From positions 4,402,001-4,466,000 of the forward strand of contig OZ004591.1 of the NCBI GenBank assembly GCA_963924555.1: a DNA stretch of 64,000 nucleotides, read 5' to 3'. The translations under genes were made by a program, and so were the position numbers. Within the stretch, counting starts at the first letter, position 1; each line of letters starts with the position of its first letter. The notes under the pieces are model-generated. The model saw only the letters and a list, made by a program, of their open reading frames with translations. It was not told the origin of the DNA and did not search any database. Origin of the DNA: Crambe crambe (taxonomy: Eukaryota; Porifera; Demospongiae; Poecilosclerida; Crambeidae). Shown here piece after piece: positions 27,966 through 54,041 of this stretch.

Positions 27966-29840
27966 TGTATGTATGTATGTATGTATGTATGTATGTATGT
28001 ATGTATGTATGCATGCATGCATGCATGCATGTATGTATGTATGTATGTATGTATGTATGTATGTATGTATGTATGTGGGGGTCAGTACTTGTAAGTACTA
28101 TAGATCAGCGCCTCCCCGTGGTGACCCCTGGGCAGTTGTTACTTGTGACAGCTGGCTGAAGCTGATAAAAAGCACTTTTGGTTGTACTTGTTTTGAACAC
28201 TGGATGCCGAATGATGGCATCACTCAATTCTCGTCAAGAGTGCTCTCCTGTGGAGGCATTGCACACCTCTCAGGGTGGGAGATCTTTTGGTGTACGTAGA
28301 GCAGGTCAAGTGCAGAATTCTGATGTGTGGGTTCTAGCTTCATGGAAACATTGTTAGATGTGGAAGGGCCAACTGCTAGGCAGAGGTGGTTTGGCTCTCC
28401 ATACATGTCATGGGAGCTAGAGAGGAGGTGGAAAAATGCTTTGACCATGCTGCCCTAAGGGCTTGCATGACAGTGAAACGGCAGCAATACAGAAGAAGAA
28501 GATGTATGTATGTATGTATGTATGCATGTATGTATGTATGTATGTATGTATGTATGTATGTATGTATGCATGCATTATGTCTAGAGCTTACCAAACCAGT
28601 TTTTGCCCTGTACATCTCATTAGAGGAGGAAGACCCTTCTCATTAGTATCTAGATCATGCTATACATAGTCATAGCAATAATGATCAGAGAGGAACTTGT
28701 AAGCATGGAAACCCCTTACCAAAGCAAACATCCTTGGATAAATGAAAGGACCCACTAAGTTAGTGGACATGTTCAAAAGACAGTGCATCATCCAACACTT
28801 CTCGTCAATACTCACAATGGGAGCTGAGGAAATAAAATAACCACTGATCACAAAACATCAGCAAAATGGAGTCTATCATTAGGTGTGAGCCTAATATGCT
28901 AGCATAATTGAGCACAATAGCAATGCTAGCATATTTGGAAAAATAGCAAGTAGAGTTCCTATGCATGCAGTGCAGGCAATTCTTCAAAGGTCAAGATAAC
29001 TATTAATGCTCCAAAACTTCCTTTTGGGGCTCAATCAGCTCTGGAAAGTACTACTTGTACAACTGTCTCGTATCAATCATCAATCCATAAAGTTATCACA
29101 TGTACTCACTGACTCATAAAAATTAATCTGTAACTATATTAGACTTTTTGGCTTTGTTTAAAGAACCAAAATTGTGGGTATAACTTGAGCATAATGGGAG
29201 TAGTAGTCAATCATAGTTTTATGGTTGACAAGGGTGCATTAATTAGATTGTCTCTCAGATATGCCCACACTCACAGATACCTACAGATATTAAAGATGTA
29301 AAAGGGCCACTTCTGTATAGCAGCCATTTCTCCCCGCAGCTCCATTCCAGAGCGAACCACTGGCTCCAACACTCTTGTTGGATGAAAAGATATCAGGAAG
29401 CTGAGACAGCAAACTGAACCAAAAAATAGAGCGAGTTAGCTTGAGAGAGAGAAAGAAAAATGATAAAAATTTTTTTGACATGAATTGGAAAAATAGGTAA
29501 TCAACTTTACAAGGTTCAGGCAGAGCTTGTAAGTCCAGGATTAAACTCTATTTCATAACCAGCATTCTCACAGCATACTAGATATAGAGCCCAACCAACC
29601 ATTCAGTATTAATTTTAGATACCAAATATCAATACATGTAGGTAGAAAAACATGGCCCCACTGGCTACCGACTACTCTCACCTCTGTCAATACTCCCTTT
29701 CACATTGTAGAACTGGATCACTCGGTCGTACGTCACAAACCCTACTTGAATGGGGGAGCTCCCTTCATAGTGGCACTGCATCAGTTAAATAATATGTTTT
29801 ACTATCAATATCAACATAGTTTCCCTTCCTATTAGCACAA
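27195..29840 (-). pseudogene. SEC24 3' fragment, copy 1
   Basis: Matches the 3' half of the SEC24 gene at 47.0-51.2 kb. The last exon (27195-27305, VAYIDFLCQIH), the VRGVLDQLQ exon (27480-27600), the SVQKVFGVPSLAQINTE exon (27630-27760), the CWMMHCLLNMS exon (28690-28820) and LLSQLPDIFSSNK (29350-29420) are kept. A 10-bp deletion after WIGQ shifts the frame (about 27690). About 2 kb is missing between TATAGCAG and CCATTTCTCC (junction near 29325), removing several exons. No 5' exons are present. An LTR element truncates its 3' end. Confidence 0.92.
27914..28570 (+). mobile_element. LINE endonuclease fragment flanked by (ATGT)n, in SEC24 fragment 1
   Basis: Between two ATGT microsatellites (27936-28076 and 28500-28570) lies about 420 bp whose plus strand contains a WVLAS...TLLDVEG segment, the start of a non-LTR retrotransposon endonuclease. 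Here 11 bp in the middle (ATGTGAGAACA-like, see 38236) are missing. The functional SEC24 intron has only a short ATGT run at this place. Confidence 0.6.
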
Positions 29841-30095
29841 AGCAACAAAGGAATGTTTACTAAAAAAATTTTGATCGTGATCGTGAGTTGGCTGAAGCAA
29901 TCATAAAGAACACTCGTCTCTAGCAAGAAGGAGATACAGCTCCAAGAGACCCCCAGGAACACATACCCACCAGAACTTGTCTTTATCTCCCAAGTATTAG
30001 TGATGTTAAATGTGACCTGAGATCCCACTCACCTGACCTTCATTCCCAAGCCTTGTATGTATTATATACTGTGTTACGTACAAGTCACTGCAAAG

Positions 30096-33048
<2,953 letters not shown>

Positions 33049-33201
33049 CACATGGATAGGCAAACATTGTGAACGTTATAAAGCTTCCTGTTACACCAAC
33101 TTTTTAAAAAGAAACATTTTGAAATAACTTTGTCGATAAAAATAATATCCTATACATGAAAACAACTAAACTAATTTTTTGTGTGTGTATGTGTTCATAG
33201 T

Positions 33202-36200
33202 TCACTCAAATGTTTGGATATTGTCCAGGAGTTCAGCAGCTGAGGGTCTGTTGTCTTTGTCTTGCTGAATGCATCGTCGGATCAAGTCCACCCAGTGCTG
33301 GTCTTGGATGGATGCTATCAACCTCTCACGAGCTGAGACTTCAGGGAATCGACAAGTGCACATCTCGACAAGGAGCACCCCAAAACTGAAGATGTCCATC
33401 TTGGGGGACTGGAGGGAAGGGTTGTGTGCCTCTGGGGCAGCATACACAGGAGAACCTGGTCCCACAGTCTGCAGTTGCTGCTGGAAGTTGACTGAGCCAT
33501 AATCGGTGACTTTAGCTCTCCAGCGATTGGAAGGCAGAGGTTCGAGGAGGACATTGGCACTGCTGATGTCGCGATGCACGATCGGGTCTGGCTGTATCAG
33601 GTGGAGGTAGTTGAGGGCTTTGGCCACATCTAGAGCTACAGTGATGGTGAAATTGGCTGGCAAATTCTTCTGCTTCAGCTGTTGTCGTAGATTGGTGGGC
33701 ATCAATTCAGTGAGAATCACCATCTCTTCTTGCAGTGAAGCTCCAATGAACTGCACTAGATTGGGGTGGCGAAGTTTCGATGCCATGTTCATCTCTCGTA
33801 TGAAGAGATCATGGTAATACTCGTACTGCAGTTCCTTGTAAAGGAGTTTTGCAGCTACTCTGGTCCCTCTGAACTTTGCAACCATCACCTCTCCCCAACC
33901 TCCTCCACCCAAACTCTCTCTCGTGATGATAATTTCATCTCTCTGCACCACCCAATGCCTCTCCTCCTCAGCTCTCCTCTCTGGCTGTCTGCTTTGCTGT
34001 AAGGACATTCTCAATCTTCTCTCAGCTTCTGTAGCTCGTCTCTCTGCTTCTGCAGCTCGTCTCTCAGCCTCCCTTGCTTGCTGTTCAGCTGCTTGTCTTC
34101 TTTCTGCTTCCCTGGCTCGATGATTGGACTCTACAGGGGAAGGCAATGAATTTTATAATGGATGTCTACAGGGTTCTATCTACTGGCTTCCCCCCCCCCC
34201 TATTTTTTTGTAGGCTACTCCTTTTGGTGATCCTGTAGTCACCAAAGGGAGTAATTAAGGACTAATTTGGGATACTTCAGAATAGTAAGTATTTTTGGCT
34301 TAGCGCGGGAAGGAACACATCCCCCAGCTTCAGCTATGTGCACTATCCCTTCAGCTATTAGAGATTATTATACCTGTTGACACTCTCCTCTCAGCTTCCC
34401 TGACTCTTTCTCCTTGGTCCCTCACCACTTGGTTCATCTTCACCATTTTCTCCCTGATCCTCTCACTTGTCCCTCTTTGGCTGTTGTCAGCTACATCTGT
34501 CAGCACCCACTCTCCAGTGAGGGACTGCAACTCTGCAAGATAACAAAAATTGTGAAGCATCAAAATTATGAACACAACCTTCTGATCAACATGAATCTGC
34601 TATCTGAGCAATTGAATAGTACTACGAGCTACTTTCCTTCAATGTTGCTAAAGGAATGCAGATATTTTTCATTCTAGTGATCTGATCTACAGGCAACATT
34701 GATTAGCTGTTCAGCTGATCATGACTCATTGTGCATTCATGCAGTGAGTAAAGCTGACTCTCAGGTGATATGATATGAATCATAACTATGTACATGTAGG
34801 AAACTGTAATTTTTACCACAAAGCACTTACAAAATGCTGTACAGTCAATCATGTTTGCCTATTGCATTAATGGATATGCTGGACACTACTAATCATGACA
34901 GACCACCTGGTGAATTTAGAGTGTAGACCTAGATGAGTCATGAGTTATAAATAACTAGAACTAGTTATAAAGAGTTAAATAAGTACATGTCAAAATTAAC
35001 ATTGCACTTTGTCCTAGTAGTATAATAAAAGGAGCCTCACCAAATCGTAGCACAGTGGTCATGGACAACTTCTTGAGGTCATCAAGAGTCTTATTCTTTG
35101 GCCACTCAGGACTACCACCAAACATGACAACCTCTGTCACTCCTGGACTGATAGTAGAGGCAGCAGCACAATGCCGGAATCTAGACTGAAGTCTTGAAAC
35201 ATGGACCTGCACATCATGCATGTGTTTAAATATACACCTGTGCACAACATTTGAACAGGACAGCTGAGCTGAGTGGATATCAGCTACAGCAAAGTATGGA
35301 CACATGTCTATTGTTGGATGGAGCACGTTTGGAATACTCTCATCATTATGACACAGTTCAGGTGAGGTATTGAGCTTGTCACTCAGTAAATCACATTCAC
35401 TTACCTCTTTCCACTTCCTTGAGTCTAGATCCAATATCCACACATCACTTAGTGTCACACCATTAGCATCATATCCCCCAGTCACTAAAAGTTTAGGGTT
35501 GTCCCCACCATAGCCCAAACAGACTGCAACATGAGAATTTCTTGCCACTGGATGAGGTACTCCTTCCTGATGGTCAAGTTTACTCCAGTGCTGCATAAAG
35601 GTACACAGGGAGAAAAATCTATCAATCAAACAATTGTATGGAGGATAGCTATGGCACTTATTATTACAAAAAATGGCACATTTTAATCCTTATTATTCAT
35701 CCATACATCTCACCATAGTGGTCAAGTCTAAGATAAATGCATCATTACTCCTCCCTATACCAGGCTGGTAACCCCCAAACAACACTGCATGGTGGCCATC
35801 AATCATGGTAAAGGAGAAACCAGCACAGGGAGGTGGCCTTGTCCCACTGACAGTAGGGGAGGACCATGTACCTGCAATGGATTCATAGAAATATCTGTTA
35901 CGTAGTAACTGAGTCTTAAATGGAGTACAGTATGTACAGATCATGAAATGAAGTATTACTTCATCATGTGTAATTGTTACAGAACTATGACACTGATAAA
36001 GTTTTAGGACTGCATCTTTATAGTGAGATCTTCCAGAACTAACAGGTATAGAGGGAAGGAGGTGTCTGGTCAAACTCTTACAATTGACTTGTTCTGGCCT
36101 GGGTACGAGGCTAGGAAGGGCTATGGAATTTTGCATGAGGATTGTACTGTTAGCATTATGTCATAGTCAGTGAGGTATAGATAAGATGCAATGGAATGTG

Positions 36201-37072
36201 ATACATTGCAATAGCTAACTAGTTATAAACTGCAATGGATTTGCCATCCATAAAGACAGTCTCCTATAGATAAACAGATCCCTGTCTCAAACAACCTATC
36301 ACTACATGATATGATACGCCTTATGTTTAGCTGAAGTTCTTGAAGTGGCTGGTGCGACTTAGAACAAGCCGGTAACATGTATATCCCAGTTAAGAAGTGA
36401 ATGTGTGATATTATTAATCATACTCAAGTGATGTCTGCTCCCTGCCTTGAATAGGTCCCATCATGTTTTAAACTTTTCCCCAGTAGCTAAAACCTTCACA
36501 TTTTTCAGTGAATATTTCTATGCATTTATTGTTTGAGAACACAACAATAATGATGCTCCCTCACCTTTTTTGAGGTCAAAGGTGTGCATCTCATTAGTCC
36601 ACCCATATCCTGCAGTATGTCTTACAAAGTCTGCTCCTGACTGGGTGGGGCCTGATGGGATGCCACACCCACCAAACAATACACATTTCTCTCCCCACAC
36701 AACCATACCACAATACACCTTCTTCATTGGACTGTCAGCACTGTGTGGTGCCAATTCCCTCCATGATGACGTCCTAGTGTTGAACTCATATAGAGATCCA
36801 TAATATGACTGTCCATCATACCCTCCATACATGTATATGTTATATCCTGAAGATGTACAGGCACCACTGTAGAGCCAAGGAGGAGGATCTCCTTTAGTTG
36901 TCTTTCTAGTCCAAGTCTCAAGGTAGGGATCGAAACTCTCAATGGACACTATCTTTTTCTCTTTACTGGTAGAAAAATCTTCAGTAAGTCCTCCCCACAT
37001 ATAGGTCTGTCCATCGACGGAAGAAAAGTAGGGATTGAATCGAGGAGAGGGCTCGTAGAGAGGCACTGCCAT
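33202..37072 (-). CDS. Kelch / coiled-coil / protein kinase (gene C, 701 aa model)
   Basis: Start ATG at 37072. Exons: 37072-36565, 35871-35714, 35590-35405, 35206-35041 (kelch), 34532-34374 (linker), 34130-33202 (short coiled coil plus kinase). The sum of 2106 nt gives 702 codons. Kinase: GGGGWGEVMVAKF, VAAKLLYKE, IREMNMASKLRHPN, IVHRDISSANVLL, TDYG, YAAPEAH. The N-lobe differs strongly from B and D (LQYEYYHDLF, TELMPTNLRQQLKQK), whereas the C-lobe from ALNYLHLIQPD on is almost identical, so the exon is a mosaic. The coiled coil is reduced to one cassette. The intron 34131-34373 carries a C-tract and a small hairpin (CTCCTTTTGGTGA/TCACCAAAGGGAG). Confidence 0.87.
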
Positions 37073-37117
37073 TTTGCACGAGCCCACCCACCTATCTAGA
37101 ATGTCACGCCCACAGCA

Positions 37118-37123
37118 TTTATA
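37118..37123 (-). promoter_or_regulatory. TATA box of kelch-kinase C
   Basis: TATAAA 46 nt before the ATG, same context and spacing as genes B and D. Confidence 0.5.
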
Positions 37124-37173
37124 CAATGTAGCTATAATAACTAAAATTAATAAAAAGACAGTCAAGATCAAGA

Positions 37174-37914
37174 CAGGATCTCTTTGATTTCACGATGGAT
37201 CTGGCACAGAAAGTCTATATAAGTGACTCCTTCCCACTGCCCTGCCCCCTTGTCCTCCTTTAGGAGTCTTCTGAAGAATATCTCACTCTTATCCTTTTGT
37301 TTGCACACTACCAACTAGAAAAGGAGATAGATATAAAATTGCTAAGTCAAATACATGAATCATACCATTATCAAGGGGAAATTTGCTGCCAATAATTTGA
37401 CATAAACTTTTTAGCTTTGTTATGTACATCAAACCATACACTTCTGACTTGCTCACCTTCAGGCAGTGTTGCCTTGAGGCCTGGAGCTGGTCCAAAACAC
37501 CCCTCACCCGAAAGGACAAAGGATTGTCCAGTGCAGGGAGAGCATGCTAAACAACAAAGAATTCCACAATCCACATGACCTGATAAGACACAAGATGTGG
37601 GTACTCACAATTTCAGTATTGATCTGAGCTAGTGAGGGTACACCAAACACCTTCTGAACAGAGTCGGCTGTCCTATCCACATCACCATCACCAGACCATT
37701 CTCTATACGAATATACAACCATACATAATTCACATTATAAGCCACACCACCAAACAAGGTAAATACAGTGGAAGCTCCATGAAGGACACTCCAAATTAGG
37801 ACAAACCTCTCAAACTCAAGAAAGGACAATCTAAAAGTACCTCTGTATATGAAATAACTTCCAAAAGAGGACAACCTCTCTACAAAGGGGTCCTAAGTGT
37901 GCCCATTAGTCCAC

Positions 37915-37945
<31 letters not shown>

Positions 37946-39760
37946 TGTATGTATGTATGTATGTGGGGGTCAGTACTTGTAAGTACTATAGATCAGTGCC
38001 TCCCCGTGGTGACCCCTGGGCAGTTGTTACTTGTGACAGCTGGCTGAAGCTGATAAAAAGCACTTTTGGTTGTACTTGTTTTGAACACTGGATGCCAAAT
38101 GATGGCATCACTCAATTCTCGTCAAGAATGCTCTCCTGTGGAGGCTTTGCACACCTCTCAGGGTGGGAGATCTTTTGGTGTACGTAGAGCAGGTCAAGTG
38201 CAGAATTCTGATGTGTGGGTTCTAGCTTCATGGAATGTGAGAACATTGTTAGATGTGGAAGGGCCAACTGCTAGGCAGAGGTGGTTTGGCTCTCCATACA
38301 TGTCATGGGAGCTAGAGAGGAGGTGGAAAAATACTTTGACCTTGCTGCCCTAAGGGCTTGCATGACAGTGAAACGGCAGCAATACAGAAGAAGAAGATGT
38401 ATGTATGTATGTATGTATGCATGTATGTATGTATGTATGTATGCATGTATGTATGTATGTATGTATGTATGTATGTATGTATGCATGCATTATGTCTAGA
38501 GCTTACCAAACCAGTTTTTGCCCTGTACATCTCATTAGAGGAGGAAGACCCTTCTCATTAGTATCTAGATCATGCTATACATAGTCATAGCAATAATGAT
38601 CAGAGAGGAACTTGTAAGCATGGAAACCCCTTACCAAAGCAAACATCCTTGGATAAATGAAAGGACCCACTAAGTTAGTGGACATGTTCAAAAGACAGTG
38701 CATCATCCAACACTTCTCGTCAATACTCACAATGGGAGCTGAGGAAATAAAATAACCACTGATCACAAAACATCAGCAAAATGGAGTCTATCATTAGGTG
38801 TGAGCCTAATATGCTAGCATAATTGAGCACAATAGCAATGCTAGCATATTTGGAAAAATAGCAAGTAGAGTTCCTATGCATGCAGTGCAGGCAATTCTTC
38901 AAAGGTCAAGATAACTATTAATGCTCCAAAACTTCCTTTTGGGGCTCAATCAGCTCTGGAAAGTACTACTTGTACAACTGTCTCGTATCAATCATCAATC
39001 CATAAAGTTATCACATGTACTCACTGACTCATAAAAATTAATCTGTAACTATATTAGACTTTTTGGCTTTGTTTAAAGAACCAAAATTGTGGGTATAACT
39101 TGAGCATAATGGGAGTAGTAGTCAATCATAGTTTTATGGTTGACAAGGGTGCATTAATTAGATTGTCTCTCAGATATGCCCACACTCACAGATACCTACA
39201 GATATTAAAGATGTAAAAGGGCCACTTCTGTATAGCAGCCATTTCTCCCCGCAGCTCCATTCCAGAGCGAACCACTGGCTCCAACACTCTTGTTGGATGA
39301 AAAGATATCAGGAAGCTGAGACAGCAAACTGAACCAAAAAATAGAGCGAGTTAGCTTGAGAGAGAGAAAGAAAAATGATAAAAATATTTTTGACATGAAT
39401 TGGAAAAATAGGTAATCAACTTTACAAGGTTCAGGCAGAGCTTGTAAGTCCAGGATTAAACTCTATTTCATAACCAGCATTCTCACAGCATACTAGATAT
39501 AGAGCCCAACCAACCATTCAGTATTAATTTTAGATACCAAATATCAATACATGTAGGTAGAAAAACATGGTCCCACTGGCTACCGACTACTCTCACCTCT
39601 ATCAATACTCCCTTTCACATTGTAGAACTGGATCACTCGGTCGTACGTCACAAACCCTACTTGAATGGGGGAGCTCCCTTCATAGTGGCACTGCATCAGT
39701 TAAATAATATGTTTTACTATCAATATCAACATAGTTTCCCTTCCTATTAGCACAAAGCAA
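37174..39760 (-). pseudogene. SEC24 3' fragment, copy 2
   Basis: Same content and same lesions as copy 1: the 10-bp deletion after WIGQ, the ~2-kb internal deletion and the LINE insertion. Here the last exon runs on uninterrupted into the kelch-kinase C promoter region; the stop TGA lies just before the spacer. Both fragments therefore descend from one already broken copy. Confidence 0.92.
37914..38490 (+). mobile_element. LINE endonuclease fragment flanked by (ATGT)n, in SEC24 fragment 2
   Basis: The plus strand encodes WVLASWNVRTLLDVEGPTA (38212-38270), the typical start of a non-LTR retrotransposon endonuclease. It is truncated and followed by AALRACMTVKRQQYR-like sequence and an ATGT/ATGC microsatellite (38395-38490). 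A leading ATGT run is at 37916-37962. Confidence 0.65.
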
Positions 39761-40010
39761 CAAAGGAATGTTTACTAAAAAAATTTTGATCGTGATCGTG
39801 AGTTGGCTGAAGCAATCATAAAGAACACTCGTCTCTAGCAAGAAGGAGATACAGCTCCAAGAGACCCCCAGGAACACATACCCACCAGAACTTGTCTTTA
39901 TCTCCCAAGTATTAGTGATGTTAAATGTGACCTGAGATCCCACTCACCTGACCTTCATTCCCAAGCCTTGTATGTATTATATACTGTGTTACGTACAAGT
40001 CACTGCAAAG

Positions 40011-42921
<2,911 letters not shown>

Positions 42922-43076
42922 CACATGGATAGGCAGACATTGTGAACGTGATAAAGCGTCCTGTTACACCAACTTTTTAAAAGAAATAACTTTGTCAATA
43001 AAAATACTGTTAACTTTCAAAACCTATACATAAAAAACAACTAAACTAACTTTTTCTGTGTGTATGTGTTCAGAGT

Positions 43077-46000
43077 TCACTGGAATGTTTGGATATTGTC
43101 CAGGAGTTCAGCAGCTGAGGGTCTGTTGTCTTTGTCTTGCTGAATGCATCGTCGGATCAAGTCCACCCAGTGCTGGTCTTGGATGGATGCTATCAACCTC
43201 TCACGAGCTGAGACTTCAGGGAATCGACAAGTGCACATCTCGACAAGGAGCACCCCAAAACTGAAGATATCCATCTTGGGGGACTGGAGGGAAGGGTTGT
43301 GTGCCTCTGGGGCAGCATACACAGGAGAACCTGGTCCCACAGTCTGCAGTTGCTGCTGGAAGTTGACTGAGCCATAATCGGTGACTTTTGCTCTCCAGCA
43401 ATCAGAAGGCAGAGGCTCAAGGAGGACGTTGGCACTGCTGATGTCGCGATGGACAATGGGGTCTGGCTGTATCAGGTGGAGGTAGTTGAGGGCTCTGGCC
43501 ACATCTAAGCTGATGGAAGTCAGTTGATGTGCTGACATGTGGAAATCTACCTTCTCCATTTCTTTCCTCAAACTAGTTGGCATTAGCTCCATCAATATTA
43601 CCATGCCTTCATCCATGCAGGCTCCAATAAACAGCACCAAGTTAGGATGTCGAATTCTGGAAGCCATGTTCATTTCTCGTACGAATAGAGATTGGTAGTA
43701 GCCAGTCCTGATGGACTTGTAAAGCATCTTGGCAGCAACTTTGATTCCTCTGAATCTTGCAACCTTCACTTCTCCCCAGCCTCCTCCTCCCAAATTCTCT
43801 TCTGTTAAGTCAATTTCTCTTCTTTGCACCACCCAATGCCTCTCATCACCTCTTCTCTCTGCCTCCCTTGCACACTGTTCAGCTTGTTGTGCTCTACTTT
43901 CTGCTTCTGTAGCTCTCTCCTCAGCTGTGAGCAGCCTTCTTTCAGTATCACCAAACCTCCTCTCTACTTCCCTTGCTCGTTGTTCAGCTTCATGTGCTCT
44001 TCTCTCTGCCTCTGTGACTCGATTGGACTCTACAGAGGAAGATGATAATTACAACAATGATAATTACAACTAGCCATACCTGCTGACACTCTCCTCTCAG
44101 CTTCCCTGACTCTTTCTTCCAGATCCCTCACCACTTGGCTTATCTTCACCATTTTCTCCCTGATCCTCTCACTCGTCCCTCGCTGGCTGTTGTCAGCTAC
44201 ATCTGTCAGCACCCACTCTCCAGTGAGAGACTCCAACTCTGCAAGACAAAAAAAAAAAAAGCATTAAGCTGGGACTGCCTCTTAGGAAAAATTTCTGACA
44301 AATCATTGAAAATATGAACATGACCTTCTGATCAACATGACCTTCTGATCAACATAACATGTTGATGTTACAGTATCATCATAACTTTGTATATAATCTG
44401 CTATCATTCACTATCTGAGCAATTGAATAGTACTACGAGCTACTTTCCTTCAATGTTGCTAAAGGAATGCAGATATTCTTCATTCTAGTGATCTGATCTA
44501 CAGGCAACATTGATTAGCTGTTCAGTGAGTGAGCTGATCATGACTCATTGTGTATTCAGTTAATGGATGCAATGAGTAAAGCTGACTCTCAGGTGATATG
44601 AATCCATCCAGACAGTTACATAACTATGTACATGTTGGGAACTGTAATTTACCACAAAGCACTTACACTTACTGACAAAATGCTGTACAGTCAATCATGT
44701 TTGCCTATTGCATTAATGCACATGCTGGACACTATTAATCATGACAGATCACCTGGTGAATTTAGAGTGTAGACCTAGATGAGTCATGAGCTATAAATAA
44801 CTAGAACTAGTTATAAAGAGTTAAATAAGTACATGTCAAAATTAACATTGCACTTTGTCCTAGTAGTATAATAAAAGGAGCCTCACCAAATCGTAGCACA
44901 GTGGTCATGGACAACTTCTTGAGGTCATCATCAGTCTTATAATTCTTTGGCCACTCAGGACTACCACCAAACATGACAACCTCTGTCACTCCTGGACTGA
45001 TAGTAGAGGCAGCAGCACAATGCAAAAATCTAGACTGGAGACTTGGAACTTGGACCTGCACATCATGCATGTGTTTAAATATACACCTGTACACAACATT
45101 TGAACAGGACAGCTGAGCTGAGTGGATATCAGCTACAGCAAAGTATGGACACATGTCTATTGTTGGATGGAGCACGTTTGGAATACTCTCATCATTATGA
45201 CGCAGTTCAGGTGAGGTATTGAGCCTGTCACTCAGTAAATTCACTTACCTCTTTCCACTTCCTTGAGTCTAGATCCAATATCCACACATCACTTAGTGTC
45301 ACATTATTAGCATCACGTCCCCCAGTCACTAAAAGTTTAGGGTTGTCCCCACCATAGCCCAAACAGACTGCAACATGAGAACTTCTTTTCACTGGACGAG
45401 GTACTCCTTCCTGATGGTCAAGTTTACTCCAGTGCTGCATAAAGGTACACAATAGGGAGAAAAATCTATCAATCAAACAATTGTATGGAGGATAGCTATG
45501 GCACTTATTATTACAAAAAATGGCACATTTTAATCCTTATTATTCATCCATACATCTCACCATAGTGGTCAAGTCTAAGATAAATGCATCATTATTCATC
45601 CCTATACCAGGCTGGTAACCCCCAAATAACACTGCACGGTGGCCATCAATCATGGTAAAGGAGAAAGCAGAACAGGGAGGTGGCCTTGTCCCACTGACAT
45701 TTGGGGAGGACCATGTACCTGCAATGGATTCATAGAAATATCTGTTACATAGTAACTGAGTCTTAAATGGAGTACAGTATGTACAGATCATGAAATGAAG
45801 TATTACTTCATCATGTGTAATTATTACAGAACTATGACACTGATGAAGTTTTAGGACTGCATCTTTATAGTGAGATCTTCCAGAACTAACAGGTATGGAA
45901 GGAGGTGTCTGGTCGAACTCTTACAATTGACTTGTTCTGGCCTGCTGGGTACAAGGCTAGGAAGGGCTATGGAATTTTGCATGAGGATTGTACTGTTAGT

Positions 46001-46918
46001 ACTATGTCATAGTCAGTGAGGTATAGATAAGATGCAATGGAATGTGATACATTGCAATAGTTAACTAGTTATAAACTGCAATGGATTTGTCATCCATAAA
46101 GACAGTCTCCTATAGATAAACAGATCCCTGTCTCAAACAACCTATCACTACATGATATGATACGCCTTATGTTTAGCTGAAGTTCTTGAAGTGGCTGGTG
46201 TGACTTAGAACAAGCCGGTAACATGTATATCCCAGTTAAGAAGTGAATGTGTGATATTATTAATCATACTCAAGTGATGTCTGCTCCCTGCCTTGAATAG
46301 GTCCCATCATGTTTTAAACTTTTCCCCAGTAGCTAAAACCTTCACATTTTTCAGTGAATATTTCTATGCATTTATTGTTTGAGAACACAATAATAATGAT
46401 GCTCCCTCACCTTTTTTGAGGTCAAAGGTGTGCATCTCATTAGTCCACCCAAATCCTTTAGTATCTCTTACAAAGTCTGCTCCTGACTGGGTGGGGCCTG
46501 ATGGGATGCTATACCCACCAAACAATACACATTTCTCTCCCCACACAACCATACCACAATACACCTTCTTCATTGGACTGTCAGCACTGTGTGGTGCCAA
46601 TTCCCTCCATGATGACGTCCTAGTGCTGAACTCATATAGAGATCCATAATATGACTGTCCATCACTCCCTCCATACATGTATATGTTATGTCCTGAAGAT
46701 GCACAGGCACCACTGTAGAGCCAAGGAGGAGGATCTCCTTTAGTTGTCTTTCTAGTCCAAGTCTCAAGGTAGGGATCGAAACTCTCAATGGACACTATCT
46801 TTTTCCCTTTACTGGTAGAAAAATCGTCAGTACGTCCTCCCCACATATAGATCTGTCCATCGACGGAAGAAAAGTAGGGATTGAATCGAGGAGAGGGCTC
46901 GTAGAGAGGCACTGCCAT
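43077..46918 (-). CDS. Kelch / coiled-coil / protein kinase (gene D, 710 aa model)
   Basis: Start ATG at 46918. Exons: 46918-46411, 45718-45561, 45434-45249, 45055-44887 (kelch), 44238-44080 (linker), 44029-43077 (coiled coil plus kinase). The sum of 2133 nt gives 711 codons. The propeller shows QIYMWGGRTDD, NIYMYGGSDG, CVLFGGYS, AVLFGGYQ, LLVTGGRD and VVMFGGSPEW. Kinase landmarks match gene B almost residue for residue (MLYKSIRTGYYQSLF, IGACMDEGMVILMELMP, HRDISSANVLL, TDYG). The coiled coil is one merged cassette. The gene lies 95 bp downstream of the SEC24 stop on the same strand, and its 3' end converges on MCM7 copy 3 (155 bp). Confidence 0.88.
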
Positions 46919-46963
46919 TTTGCACGAGCCCACCCACCTATCTAGAATGTCACGCCCACAGCA

Positions 46964-46969
46964 TTTATA
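46964..46969 (-). promoter_or_regulatory. TATA box of kelch-kinase D
   Basis: TATAAA 46 nt before the ATG, within the 95-bp gap after the SEC24 stop codon. The conserved position in three paralogues supports a real core promoter. Confidence 0.5.
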
Positions 46970-47013
46970 CAATGTAGCTATAATAACTAAAATTAATAAA
47001 AAGACTGTCAAGA

Positions 47014-54041
<7,028 letters not shown>

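Noticed and set aside
27917-28669. Plus- and minus-strand open frames rich in MYVC/HTYI repeats
   Set aside because: Pure translation of ATGT microsatellites; no gene signal. The same holds at 37.9-38.6 kb.
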